Part shown: piece after piece, positions 35,788-46,984 of the stretch
Position numbering within the stretch: the first letter of the stretch is position 1
Layout: each line of letters opens with the position of its first letter
Source: Metapseudomonas sp043392685
Lineage (GTDB): Bacteria; Pseudomonadota; Gammaproteobacteria; Pseudomonadales; Pseudomonadaceae
Length of the DNA: 64,000 nt
Direction: 5' to 3' (one strand)
Assembly: GCA_043392685.1 (NCBI GenBank)
Contig: JBHZGM010000005.1
Notes under the pieces: model-generated
Database searches by the model: none
Told to the model about the DNA's origin: nothing
Seen by the model: the letters and a program-made list of their open reading frames with translations, nothing else
Position numbers and translations under genes: made by a program

Positions 35788-36681
35788 ATGCGCGCTCTGG
35801 CTGAGTTCATCATGCGCGGTCGTATGCAGGCCACCCTCGTGGTAGTCGGTGCAGCGGCCCTGCCCCTGATGTTCTGGCTGAGCGCAGCCGCGGGCAGCCT
35901 GGTGCTGCTGCGGCGTGGTGTGAACGATGCTCTCGGCATCATTGCCTGGGCACTGCTGCCGGCTCTTGGCTGGTGGTACTTCGGCGAGCCGCGCACCTTG
36001 ATGGTGCTGCTCGGCGCGCTGGGGTTGGCCCTGGTACTGCGTTCCAGCGTGTCCTGGACGCGGGTGCTGATGATCAGCGTGGCGCTTGGTCTGTTGTACG
36101 GCCTGGTGCTGGGCGCGGTGTTCCGCGAGCCCATAGCCGCCATGGCGGTCGAGCTGCAGAAGCTCATGCCGCAGGTGATGGGTAACGTCTATTCGCAATT
36201 GGCGGATGACGAGCGAGCGCGTCTGGGAGCCATGGTCGCGCCGGTCCTGACCGGCCTGATCGCGTCGCTGCTGCAACTGGTCAGCGTGCTGAGCCTGATG
36301 CTCGGCCGCTACTGGCAGGCAGCCCTGTACAACCCAGGTGGTTTCGGCAACGAGTTTCGTGCGCTGAGGCTGCCGCCGGCACTGGCCTTCGGCCTGCTGG
36401 CCGCCATGCTGCTGGGTCCTAACCTGGGCCTGGAGCTGGCGATGCTGACGCCGATCTGCAGCGTGCCGCTGGCATTCGCCGGCCTGGCCCTGGTGCACGG
36501 TCTGGCGAAGCAGGGTGGGCTGGCCGGTTTCTGGCTGGTGGGTTTGTACGTGTCGCTGCTGCTGTTCATGCAACTGATCTATCCGTTGCTGGTGGTTCTG
36601 GCCATCGTCGACAGTCTGATTGATTTTCGCGGACGCAAGGCGCGCAAGAACGGCGCCGGCCCTGCGAACGGTGAAGGTTAA
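35788..36681 (+). CDS. DUF2232 polytopic membrane protein
   Basis: A 297-residue very hydrophobic protein with about eight predicted membrane helices spread from residue 14 to 275, ending in a basic tail (RGRKARKNGAGPANG). The family (YybS-like/DUF2232) is often placed between rpsR and rplI in proteobacteria and firmicutes; its role is unknown. Start ATG at 35788, 36 bases after rpsR. It lies in the ribosomal-protein operon, so it is probably co-expressed with rplI, which starts 21 bases later. Confidence 0.88.
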   Translation: MRALAEFIMRGRMQATLVVVGAAALPLMFWLSAAAGSLVLLRRGVNDALGIIAWALLPALGWWYFGEPRTLMVLLGALGLALVLRSSVSWTRVLMISVALGLLYGLVLGAVFREPIAAMAVELQKLMPQVMGNVYSQLADDERARLGAMVAPVLTGLIASLLQLVSVLSLMLGRYWQAALYNPGGFGNEFRALRLPPALAFGLLAAMLLGPNLGLELAMLTPICSVPLAFAGLALVHGLAKQGGLAGFWLVGLYVSLLLFMQLIYPLLVVLAIVDSLIDFRGRKARKNGAGPANGEG

Positions 36682-36702
36682 AAGTTAAGAGGTAAGACTC
36701 AA

Positions 36703-37149
36703 ATGGAAGTCATCCTGCTCGAAAAAATCGCCAACCTGGGCAACCTGGGCGACAAGGTGAATGTAAAGTCCGGCTACGGTCGTAACTACCTGCTGCCGCA
36801 AGGCAAGGCCACCGCTGCTACCGCCGAGAACGTTGCTGCGTTCGAAGCCCGCCGCGCTGAGCTGGAAAAGCAGGCTGCCGACAAGAAAGCCGCCGCCGAA
36901 GCCCGCGCTGCCCAGCTGTCCGAACTGGAAGTGACCATCACTGCCAGCGCCGGCGACGAAGGCAAGCTGTTCGGTTCCATCGGCACTCACGACATCGCTG
37001 ACGCCCTGACCGCCGCTGGCGTTCCGGTTGCCAAGGCTGAAGTCCGCCTGCCCAACGGCACCATCCGTCAAGTTGGCGAGTACGACGTTGCGCTGCACCT
37101 GCACACCGACGTCGAAGCTGCGGTCAAGCTGATCGTGGTAGCCGGCTAA
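36703..37149 (+). CDS. rplI: 50S ribosomal protein L9
   Basis: Binds 23S rRNA near the L1 stalk and limits frameshifting. The 148-residue protein has the N-domain MEVILLEKIANLGNLGDKVNVKSGYGRNYLLPQGKA, split here for description into its usual parts (strand-loop-strand and basic loop), a long connecting helix rich in Ala, Glu and Lys, and a C-domain with LFGSIGTHDIADAL. Normal length. Last gene of the rpsF operon; a strong stem-loop lies at 37194-37233. Confidence 0.98.
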   Translation: MEVILLEKIANLGNLGDKVNVKSGYGRNYLLPQGKATAATAENVAAFEARRAELEKQAADKKAAAEARAAQLSELEVTITASAGDEGKLFGSIGTHDIADALTAAGVPVAKAEVRLPNGTIRQVGEYDVALHLHTDVEAAVKLIVVAG

Positions 37150-37193
37150 GCAAGCCGTCGAAGTGAGCTTGCACTCAGGTGCCGGCTCGCTAA

Positions 37194-37233
37194 CATCGGG
37201 CACGTCATTGCACATGCGATGACGTGCCCGATG
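37194..37233 (+). terminator. 15-bp stem-loop between rplI and dnaB
   Basis: CATCGGGCACGTCAT (37194-37208) and its exact complement ATGACGTGCCCGATG (37219-37233) are separated by 10 bases and followed by TCTTTCC. It could end the rpsF operon. The tail has few T residues and dnaB starts only 29 bases later, so it might instead be a processing or attenuation site. Confidence 0.65.
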
Positions 37234-37262
37234 TCTTTCCAGCCCAAGAATTTTCCGAGCCT

Positions 37263-38657
37263 ATGAACGAGATCACCGTCCCGGAACAGTTCGACCTGCA
37301 GACCGCCGCCCTCAAGGTACCGCCTCACTCCATCGAGGCCGAGCAAGCCGTCCTCGGGGGCCTGATGCTGGACAACAATGCCTGGGAGCGCGTGCTTGAC
37401 CAGGTATCCGACGGCGACTTCTATCGACACGACCATCGGCTGATCTTCCGCGCCATCTACAAACTGGCCGAGCGCAACTCGCCGTTCGACGTGGTGACCC
37501 TGTCCGAGCAACTGGACAAGGAAGGGCAGCTGTCCCAGGTGGGCGGCCTGGCCTACCTCGGCGAACTGGCGAAGAACACGCCGTCGGTGGCCAACATCAA
37601 GGCCTACGCGCAGATCATTCGCGAGCGCGCCACCCTGCGCCAGCTGATCGGCATCAGCAACGAGATCGCCGACAGCGCCTACTCGCCCCAGGGCCGGACC
37701 GGCGAAGAGATCCTCGACGAAGCCGAGCGCCTGATCTTCCAGATCGCCGAAGCACGACCGAAGACCGGTGGCCCGGTGGGCATCAACGACATCCTGGTCA
37801 AGGCCATCGACCGCATCGACGAGCTGTTCAACAACGGCGATGCCATCACCGGCCTGTCCACCGGCTTCAACGACCTGGACACCCAGACCAGCGGCCTGCA
37901 ACCGGCCGACCTGATCATCGTCGCCGGCCGCCCGTCCATGGGTAAGACCACCTTCGCGATGAACCTGGTCGAAAATGCCCTGATGCGCAGCGACAAGGCG
38001 ATCCTGGTGTATTCCCTGGAGATGCCCTCCGAATCCATCGTGATTCGTATGCTCGCGTCCCTCGGCCGCATCGACCAGACCAAGGTCCGTGCCGGTCGCC
38101 TGGACGACGACGACTGGCCGCGACTGACCTCCGCGGTCAACCTGCTCAATGACCGCAAGCTGTTCATCGACGACACCGCCGGCATCTCCCCGTCCGAGAT
38201 GCGCGCCCGTACCCGCCGCCTGGCGCGCGAGCACGGCGAGATCGGCCTGATCATGGTCGACTACCTGCAGCTCATGCAGATTCCGGGCTCCAGCGGCGAC
38301 AGCCGGGTGAACGAGATCTCCGAGATCTCCCGCTCGCTCAAGGCCCTGGCCAAGGAATTCAACTGCCCGGTGATCGCCCTGTCCCAGCTCAACCGCTCGC
38401 TGGAACAGCGTCCCAACAAGCGTCCGGTGAACTCGGACCTTCGCGAATCCGGAGCGATCGAGCAGGACGCCGACATCATCATGTTCGTGTACCGCGACGA
38501 GGTGTATCACCCCGAGACCGAGTACAAGGGCGTTGCCGAAATCATCATTGGCAAGCAGCGTAACGGCCCCATCGGCACCGTGCGCCTGGCCTTCCTCGGC
38601 AAGTATTCGCGCTTCGAAAACCTGGCACCGGGCGCTTACAACTTCGAAGACGAGTAA
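37263..38657 (+). CDS. dnaB: Replicative DNA helicase DnaB
   Basis: Hexameric 5'-3' helicase of the replication fork. The 464-residue protein has the N-terminal collar domain (PPHSIEAEQAVLGGLMLDN) and a RecA-like C-domain with GRPSMGKTTFA (Walker A), IDDTAGISPSEMRAR, IMVDYLQLM (Walker B) and GAIEQDADIIMFVYRDE. No intein is present. The start ATG at 37263 gives the MNEITVPEQ beginning; the frame's earlier ATG at 37224 lies inside the stem-loop and is rejected. Confidence 0.97.
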   Translation: MNEITVPEQFDLQTAALKVPPHSIEAEQAVLGGLMLDNNAWERVLDQVSDGDFYRHDHRLIFRAIYKLAERNSPFDVVTLSEQLDKEGQLSQVGGLAYLGELAKNTPSVANIKAYAQIIRERATLRQLIGISNEIADSAYSPQGRTGEEILDEAERLIFQIAEARPKTGGPVGINDILVKAIDRIDELFNNGDAITGLSTGFNDLDTQTSGLQPADLIIVAGRPSMGKTTFAMNLVENALMRSDKAILVYSLEMPSESIVIRMLASLGRIDQTKVRAGRLDDDDWPRLTSAVNLLNDRKLFIDDTAGISPSEMRARTRRLAREHGEIGLIMVDYLQLMQIPGSSGDSRVNEISEISRSLKALAKEFNCPVIALSQLNRSLEQRPNKRPVNSDLRESGAIEQDADIIMFVYRDEVYHPETEYKGVAEIIIGKQRNGPIGTVRLAFLGKYSRFENLAPGAYNFEDE

Positions 38658-38750
38658 CGGGTATCCGGCGCACCGAGCAGCGCTGGATCAATGAACACGG
38701 GCGACCAGGCGGTATGATGGGCGCCCGTTTTCGTTCATGAGCCCGTCTCA

Positions 38751-39827
38751 ATGCGCCCGCTGATCGCTGCCATCGACCTTTCCGCCATCCGTCACAACTA
38801 CGCCATCGCCAAGCGCTGCGCGCCGGGCCGGAAGGCCTTTGCGGTGGTCAAGGCGAACGCCTATGGCCACGGCGTGCGCGAGGTGGTCGCCAGCCTGCGT
38901 GGCGAGGCCGACGGCTTTGCCGTGGCCTGCCTGGAAGAGGCCGCCGAAGTGCGCGCCCTCGATGATGAAGCGCGGGTGCTGCTGCTGGAGGGCTGCTTCG
39001 AACCGGCCGAATACCAACTGGCCGCCCAGCTCGGCCTGGATCTGGTGGTGCAGGGCGTGGAGCAGGCCGAGGCACTGCTCGCCACGCCCCTGGCGCGCCC
39101 GCTGAATCTCTGGCTCAAGCTGGACTCCGGCATGCATCGTCTGGGGTTCTCCCCCGAGGCGCTGCGTCACTGGCACGGCCGCCTGCGTGGCGCGGCCCAG
39201 GTTGCCGAACTCAACCTGATCAGCCATTTCGCCTGCGCCGACGTACGTGGCCACACGCTGAACGAGGTGCAACTGGAAGCCTTCCTCGACCTGCTGGACC
39301 TCGACTTCGACCAGCGCAGCCTGGCGAACTCCGCCGCCATCCTGACCATGCCCGCCTCCCATATGGACTGGCTGCGTCCCGGCATCATGCTTTACGGCGC
39401 CACGCCGTTTGCCGATCTCGGCGCCGCCGAACTGGGCCTGAAGCCGGCCATGACCCTCAGCGCCCAGCTGATTGCCGTACGCGAGATCGCGGCAGGTGAA
39501 AGCGTTGGCTATGGCGCGACCTGGGAAGCCAGCCGGCCATCGCGTATCGGGACTGTGAGCTGCGGCTACGCCGACGGTTATCCGCGACACGCGCCCAGCG
39601 GCACTCCGGTGCTGGTCAACGGCCAGCGCGTGCCGCTGGCAGGACGGGTATCCATGGACATGCTCGCGGTGGACCTGAGTGACTTGCCGGACGCCCGGGT
39701 CGGCGACCCGGTGGAACTTTGGGGTGCCCGGCTGCCGGTGGATGAGCTGGCCCAGGCCTGCGGCACCATCGGCTACGAGCTGCTGACCAAGGTCACTGCG
39801 CGGGTGCCGCGGCGCTATCTGGCCTGA
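38751..39827 (+). CDS. alr: Alanine racemase (biosynthetic type)
   Basis: PLP enzyme making D-alanine for peptidoglycan. The 358-residue protein has the PLP lysine in AVVKANAYGHG (Lys34), and the second-domain catalytic region CGYADGYPRHAPSGTPV with the GRVSMDML motif. Its place next to dnaB fits the biosynthetic alr of pseudomonads and not the catabolic dadX found beside dadA. TATGAT at 38713-38718 is a possible -10, but no good -35 is present. A terminator follows at 39906. Confidence 0.95.
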   Translation: MRPLIAAIDLSAIRHNYAIAKRCAPGRKAFAVVKANAYGHGVREVVASLRGEADGFAVACLEEAAEVRALDDEARVLLLEGCFEPAEYQLAAQLGLDLVVQGVEQAEALLATPLARPLNLWLKLDSGMHRLGFSPEALRHWHGRLRGAAQVAELNLISHFACADVRGHTLNEVQLEAFLDLLDLDFDQRSLANSAAILTMPASHMDWLRPGIMLYGATPFADLGAAELGLKPAMTLSAQLIAVREIAAGESVGYGATWEASRPSRIGTVSCGYADGYPRHAPSGTPVLVNGQRVPLAGRVSMDMLAVDLSDLPDARVGDPVELWGARLPVDELAQACGTIGYELLTKVTARVPRRYLA

Positions 39828-39905
39828 GTCCCGGGCCCGGAGGGCGGGGCGCCGTGCGCGCGAATGATCCTGCCTGTGGCCAGCCAGGTGTCCGCGAAGG
39901 AAGAA

Positions 39906-39926
39906 AGGCCGCAATGCGGCCTCTTA
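39906..39926. terminator. Shared terminator of convergent alr and GGDEF genes
   Basis: AGGCCGC (39906-39912), AAT, GCGGCCT (39916-39922), flanked by GAAA on the left and CTTATA on the right. Its right end touches the TAA stop (39924-39926) of the minus-strand gene. Confidence 0.7.
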
Positions 39927-41831
39927 TAGCAATCCGCTGCGGATCTTCAGCACATCCAGCTGCAGGCTGGCCTCTTCCGACAGCTCGCCGTCCTCGCCGA
40001 ACAGGGCCATGCCCGAGCGGCCACGGGCCTTGACCTTGTACAGGGCCTGGTCGGCGGTCTGGTAGAGCCCGGAGAAGTGCCGCGCGTGTTGCGGGAACAG
40101 GGCGATGCCGATGCTGATGCTGACTTTCAGCTGCTCCGCGCCGTAGCACACCGGCGCCGACAGTTCCTCCAGCAGGCGCCGGGCCAGGTCGCATGCCTCG
40201 GCCTTGGCGTCCGTGCCACTGATCAGCACGGCGAATTCGTCACCGCCCAGGCGCGCTACCGCATCGCCGCCACGTACGTGCTGGCGCAGGCGCCGGCCAA
40301 TGGCGCGCAGCAGCTCGTCGCCAGCATCATGGCCGAAGCGGTCGTTGATCGGCTTGAAGTGATCGAGGTCGATCAGCAGCAGCGCCAGGGGTTCCTCGTG
40401 TCGCTTGGCATTGGCCAGCGCCGATTCGGTGCGTTCGATCAGATAGCGGCGGTTCGGCAGTTCGGTCAGTGCATCGTGGAAGGCCGCGTGCTCCAGCTCC
40501 CGTTCGCGCTGGCAGAGGCGCTGGTTGGCCGCGGCCAGTTCGGCGGTCCGGGCGACGACAGCGGCCTGCAGTTCATCGGCGCTGGCCTGCATCTGCGCCA
40601 GGCGGGCGGCCTTCTCGCGGTCGGCCTGCACCAGGGCGGCGGCGCGTTCCTGCTTGAGCATCTGGATGCGGTAGGCGAGGGCGAAGGAGAACAGGATCGA
40701 CTCTGCCGCGACGGCAATGGGGAACATGTAGGCGGTGAAGTTGATCGGCTGGATCAGGCCGGCGGCACGCATCACCAGCACCGCCGTGCTGACCAGCACG
40801 GTGCCGTAGCCGATCAGGTAGAAGCGCGCCGGAATGAAGCCCTGGCGCCAGCGAATCACCGCACTGATCAGCGCGGTGGGCACGGTCGCTATCGGCGTGA
40901 CAGCGATCAGGATGGCGGCCTCGGCGCGATAGCCGAAGAAATTGATCAGGATGGCGATGGCGTAGAGCACGCAGGCCACGTTGAACAGGCGATTGGACCA
41001 GCGCAGGCCGCGCCTGGTGTAGAGCAGCTCCTGGGTGAAGCGCATGACGAAGATGCCCCAGAGCGAGGGCAGGGTGATGCGGTCCAGCCATACTGGTACC
41101 GGTGCATCGGGCCAGAAGTACTGGAAGCCGTGCCCGGTCATGCTGAGGATGAACACCAGCGACGAGGAAGTGGCCAGCACGTACCAGAGGTAGGCCTTGT
41201 CGCGCAGCGCCATGAGGATGAACAGGTTGTACAGGAACAGCGCCAGGATCACCCCGTAGACCAGGCCGAAGCCGAGGTTCTCGGTGGACTGCAGCTCCTT
41301 CAGGTCATCCAGCTGCCACACCTTCAGGGGGAAGGAGTTGCCCGCCGGGTCGTAGCTGCGGAAATACAGGGTAAGGGGCTCGGAGCCGATTTCCGGCAGC
41401 TTGAACAGCATGCGCCGGTAGGCATAGTCGCGGGTTTCGGCAAACGGCAGGGCTTCGCTGCTTTCCCGCCGGCTCCAGCCGCCCTGGCCATCGGGCAGAA
41501 ACAGGCTGACGCGATAGACGGTGATGCCGGAGTTCTCCAGCCACCACTGCTGCGGGGCGTCACCATTGCGGCTGAGCTGCACTCGTACCCACCACACGCT
41601 GCGGCTCTGGCCGACGCTGGCGCGGCCGTTGGCGGGGGTGAAGCGCTGTTGCACATCCGGCCTGGCCATGTCCTGGATGTCCAGCGTGCCGTCCGGGTCT
41701 TCCAGCAGATCGATCGCTCCATTGAGCGTCGCGCCGCTGCTCTGCTGCGTCAGTTCGAAAGCTGCCTGGGCCGGAACGCTCAGGCCCAACCAGCACAAGA
41801 GCAGGAAGAGGTTAAGGATCGGACATCGCAC
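39924..41831 (-). CDS. nicD: 7TM-DISM diguanylate cyclase (NicD-like)
   Basis: Membrane-bound sensor that makes c-di-GMP. The 635-residue protein has a signal peptide (about 1-23), a periplasmic DISMED2-type domain (about 25-180), seven membrane helices (about 185-390), a coiled coil (about 395-450) and a GGDEF domain. The active motif GGDEF is intact at 529-533, and an inhibitory I-site RGGD lies at 520-523, exactly five residues before it. By sequence layout and position next to ygiQ it matches PAO1 PA4929, described as NicD in nutrient-induced biofilm dispersion (from memory). Start ATG at 41831. Confidence is high for enzyme class and moderate for the symbol. Confidence 0.9.
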   Translation of the reverse strand: MRCPILNLFLLLCWLGLSVPAQAAFELTQQSSGATLNGAIDLLEDPDGTLDIQDMARPDVQQRFTPANGRASVGQSRSVWWVRVQLSRNGDAPQQWWLENSGITVYRVSLFLPDGQGGWSRRESSEALPFAETRDYAYRRMLFKLPEIGSEPLTLYFRSYDPAGNSFPLKVWQLDDLKELQSTENLGFGLVYGVILALFLYNLFILMALRDKAYLWYVLATSSSLVFILSMTGHGFQYFWPDAPVPVWLDRITLPSLWGIFVMRFTQELLYTRRGLRWSNRLFNVACVLYAIAILINFFGYRAEAAILIAVTPIATVPTALISAVIRWRQGFIPARFYLIGYGTVLVSTAVLVMRAAGLIQPINFTAYMFPIAVAAESILFSFALAYRIQMLKQERAAALVQADREKAARLAQMQASADELQAAVVARTAELAAANQRLCQRERELEHAAFHDALTELPNRRYLIERTESALANAKRHEEPLALLLIDLDHFKPINDRFGHDAGDELLRAIGRRLRQHVRGGDAVARLGGDEFAVLISGTDAKAEACDLARRLLEELSAPVCYGAEQLKVSISIGIALFPQHARHFSGLYQTADQALYKVKARGRSGMALFGEDGELSEEASLQLDVLKIRSGLL

Positions 41832-42041
41832 CGCTCACGCTCCTTGTAAGTTATTGACTGCTGCGCCAGGCGGTTTGTAGGTCGGCAGAAGTATAGCGAG
41901 CCGGAGTATTGATGATCACCTTGTACGCGATTTCCTACAGCCTTGCATTCAGCCCCTGAAGAAACCCAGTATCAGCGTCGGATTTGCTCAAAATTTGTGC
42001 TATATTCCGCGCCCCTCGTGAAAGCCCGCTGGTCAAAAAAT

Positions 42042-44336
<2,295 letters not shown>

Positions 44337-44340
44337 TGAG

Positions 44341-44367
44341 AACGCCAGCCTTCGGGCTGGCGTTTTT
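44341..44367 (+). terminator. Rho-independent terminator after ygiQ
   Basis: AACGCCAGCC (44341-44350), TTCG, GGCTGGCGTT (44355-44364) and a T-run. A strong stem only 4 bases after the ygiQ stop. Confidence 0.92.
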
Positions 44368-44418
44368 GTTTCTGCGCTATCGCAAGGTAGGCGTCTGTCG
44401 GATTCTTCCTAATAGGCT

Positions 44419-44446
44419 TGTTATTGGCACTAAAGTACCAATAACA
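44419..44446. promoter_or_regulatory. 28-bp near-perfect palindrome, candidate operator
   Basis: TGTTATTGGCACT (44419-44431), AA, AGTACCAATAACA (44434-44446). The 13-base arms match at 12 positions. It ends 23 bases before the ATG of the beta-helix gene, where a repressor would block transcription. It is AT-rich against a GC-rich background and has no T-run, so a terminator is unlikely. A GATAAT at 44452-44457 downstream could be the -10. The regulator is unknown and not encoded nearby. Confidence 0.65.
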
Positions 44447-44469
44447 AAAATGATAATCCGGTGCCCGCC

Positions 44470-45705
44470 ATGCGTCTGCTCTCCCTCCTGGCCCTTGCCG
44501 TCCTGCTTGCAGGCTGCGGCGAACAGGCCGAATCCCCCGTTACCCATGCCGACTTCCAGAAAGACCTGCAGACGCGCCTGATCAAGGCCAGGCCCGGCAC
44601 CGTCATCGAAATTCCCGCCGGCACCTGGCAACTGGACCGGGGCCTCAGCCTCAAGGTCAGCGGCGTAACCCTCAAGGGCGCCGGCATGGACAAGACCATC
44701 CTCAACTTCAAGGGACAGAAGGCCGGCGCCGAAGGGCTGCTGGTGGATGCCTCGGACTTCACCATCGAAGACCTCGCCCTGGAAGACAGCAAGGGCGACG
44801 CCCTCAAGGTGGTGGGCGGGCGGAACATCGTCATCCGCAATGTGCGCACTGAGTGGACCAACGGCCCGGCCACCGAAAACGGGGCCTATGGCATCTACCC
44901 GGTGCAGACGGAAAACACCCTGATCGAAGGTGCGGTGGCCATCGGCGCGTCCGACGCCGGTATCTACGTCGGCCAGTCGCGCAACGTGGTGGTGCGCAAC
45001 AGCCGCGCTGAACGCAACGTCGCCGGCATCGAGATCGAGAACACCATCGGCGCCGACGTCCACGACAACATCGCCACCGGCAATACCGGCGGCATCCTGG
45101 TGTTCAACATGCCCAACCTGCAGCAGCCGGGGCACGGCACGCGCGTCTACCGCAACCGGGTGGAGGGCAACAACCACGACAACTTCGGCCACAAGGGCAC
45201 TCCGGTGGCCAGTGTGCCGGCCGGCTCCGGCGTGGTGATCAACTCCAACGACGATGTGGAAATCTTCGACAACGACATCGGCAACCACCGCACTGCCAAC
45301 GTCATCGTCAGCAGCTATTTCAGCACCGGCTACAGCGATCTCTCCACCACCCAGGACTTCGACCCCTACCCGGAACGCATCGCCATCCACGGCAACCGCT
45401 TCGGCCCCGCTGGCGACAGCCCGGACCATCTGGAGCTGAAAGCCCTGAAGATCGCCCGGTTCGGAATCAACGGCCGCCTGCCGGACATCCTCTGGGATGG
45501 CTACGTGAATCCGGCGCGGTTGGTGGACGGCAAGCTGCCGGCGGAACTGGGCATCTGCGTCGACAACGGTGCGGCTACCCTGGTCAATGTCGACGGGCCG
45601 AACAATTTCAAGAACATCAGCACCGACATGGGCGCCCACCGCTGCAAGTTGCCACCGCTGCCGGAAGTGGTGCTGTCCAGCGCGGGGGAGATCGAGGGTT
45701 CATGA
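44470..45705 (+). CDS. Parallel beta-helix repeat lipoprotein
   Basis: A 411-residue protein with a lipoprotein signal (MRLLSLLALAVLLAGC; lipidated Cys16). The rest is a right-handed beta-helix with repeated NIVIRN, NVVVRNSRAERN, GADVHDNIATGN-type coils, resembling a family I know as TIGR03805, whose members sit beside a diheme cytochrome. Asp and Asn line the coils as in carbohydrate-active helices, but no catalytic triad can be assigned. The start is ATG 44470; a GTG at 44461 in the same frame would add three residues. It overlaps the cytochrome gene by 4 bases, showing tight coupling. Probably outer-membrane or periplasmic; substrate unknown. Confidence 0.88.
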   Translation: MRLLSLLALAVLLAGCGEQAESPVTHADFQKDLQTRLIKARPGTVIEIPAGTWQLDRGLSLKVSGVTLKGAGMDKTILNFKGQKAGAEGLLVDASDFTIEDLALEDSKGDALKVVGGRNIVIRNVRTEWTNGPATENGAYGIYPVQTENTLIEGAVAIGASDAGIYVGQSRNVVVRNSRAERNVAGIEIENTIGADVHDNIATGNTGGILVFNMPNLQQPGHGTRVYRNRVEGNNHDNFGHKGTPVASVPAGSGVVINSNDDVEIFDNDIGNHRTANVIVSSYFSTGYSDLSTTQDFDPYPERIAIHGNRFGPAGDSPDHLELKALKIARFGINGRLPDILWDGYVNPARLVDGKLPAELGICVDNGAATLVNVDGPNNFKNISTDMGAHRCKLPPLPEVVLSSAGEIEGS

Positions 45706-46811
45706 AATTCGCCATCTGCCTGGCATTCCTGCTGCTGGCCGGTTGCGAGCAGCAGGCCGGGCCCCTCTATCTGCCGGAGGGTGAGGCCTACCCGGAAACG
45801 CTCAGCGGCTGGGGCATGCTGCAGCGCGCCGATGGCCACCTGCGGCCGGTCGCGCAAGCCCTGGCCTACGACCTCAATACGCCGCTGTTCAGCGATTACG
45901 CCCACAAGCTGCGCACCGTCTGGATGCCGGCGGGGCAGACAGCAGGCTATGGCGAGGAGCGCTTCGAGTTTCCCGTCGGCACCGTGCTGACCAAGACCTT
46001 CTACTACCCGAAGGACGGACAGGGCCGCCTGCTGAAGAACACCAGGGATGATCGCGACCCGGTCCTGGGGCTGGATCTTGCGCAGGTGACGCTGATCGAG
46101 ACCCGCGTGCTGTTGCGCCAGCGGCAGGGCTGGGTGGCGCTGCCCTATGTGTGGGACGAGGCGCAGCAGGACGCGACCCTGGAATGGACCGGCGCCAGCA
46201 CCGTGCTGGAACTGCAGGACGGGCAGGGCGGCAGCCTGGCGGTGGATTACCAGGTGCCCGACGCCAACCAGTGCGCCGGCTGCCACGAGGAACGCCATGG
46301 CGAGGGTGTGCAACCGCTGGGACCCAAGGCCCGCCACCTGAACCGTGACCTGGCCTATCCGGACGCTGTGGATAACCAGCTGCAACGCTGGCAGCGCCAG
46401 GGCTTCCTGCAAGGGCTGCCGGTGCCCGCAGGCATCCCGCGCAACGCCCTGGCCAGTGCGCCGCGCAAGGGCGAAAGCCTGGAGCAGCAGGCGCGCAGCT
46501 ACCTCGACATCAACTGTGCCCATTGCCACAACCCCAGGGGGCCGGCGCGGACGTCCGGCCTCTACCTCGACCCGGCCACGCCCCTCGGCATCCCGTTCGG
46601 CCTGTGCAAGCAACCGGTGGCGGCGGGCAAGGGCTCCGGCGACCGCCGGGTGGATATCCACCCCGGTCAGCCCGACGCCTCTGTGCTCATCTACCGCATG
46701 GAAAGCACCGACCCCAGTGTGATGATGCCCGAGCTGGGACGCTCCACCGTCCACCGCGAGGGGCTGGAACTGCTGACCCGCTGGATTGCCGGTCTGCCGG
46801 GTGGGTGCTAG
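45702..46811 (+). CDS. Diheme c-type cytochrome lipoprotein (SO2930 family)
   Basis: A 369-residue periplasmic lipoprotein: signal MKFAICLAFLLLAGC with lipidated Cys15. Two heme-binding motifs are present, CAGCH at 191-195 and CAHCH at 272-276; several Met residues in the C-terminal part could be axial ligands. The first 180 residues form a domain without heme motifs (DYAHKLRTVWMPAGQ, FPVGTVLTKTFYYP), which recalls the SO2930/TIGR03806 family. The natural partner is the beta-helix protein encoded just upstream. It may pass electrons from oxidation of an extracytoplasmic compound; the substrate is unknown. Followed by a 173-base gap before mscS. Confidence 0.9.
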   Translation: MKFAICLAFLLLAGCEQQAGPLYLPEGEAYPETLSGWGMLQRADGHLRPVAQALAYDLNTPLFSDYAHKLRTVWMPAGQTAGYGEERFEFPVGTVLTKTFYYPKDGQGRLLKNTRDDRDPVLGLDLAQVTLIETRVLLRQRQGWVALPYVWDEAQQDATLEWTGASTVLELQDGQGGSLAVDYQVPDANQCAGCHEERHGEGVQPLGPKARHLNRDLAYPDAVDNQLQRWQRQGFLQGLPVPAGIPRNALASAPRKGESLEQQARSYLDINCAHCHNPRGPARTSGLYLDPATPLGIPFGLCKQPVAAGKGSGDRRVDIHPGQPDASVLIYRMESTDPSVMMPELGRSTVHREGLELLTRWIAGLPGGC

Positions 46812-46984
46812 TGCATTTGTAGAGCTCATCACCCTGCTTGAAGATCATCCATCGACCGTCCGTGAACCATTGTTGTACGGCCGGGCCAGCAGCCACGCCC
46901 CATCGTCATGCCGTTGCCGCGAGCACTTTGCCGGCGCCGTGCTAGCTTTTTCGGAGCAACTTCTCTCCTGCAAGGTGCTTCGCC

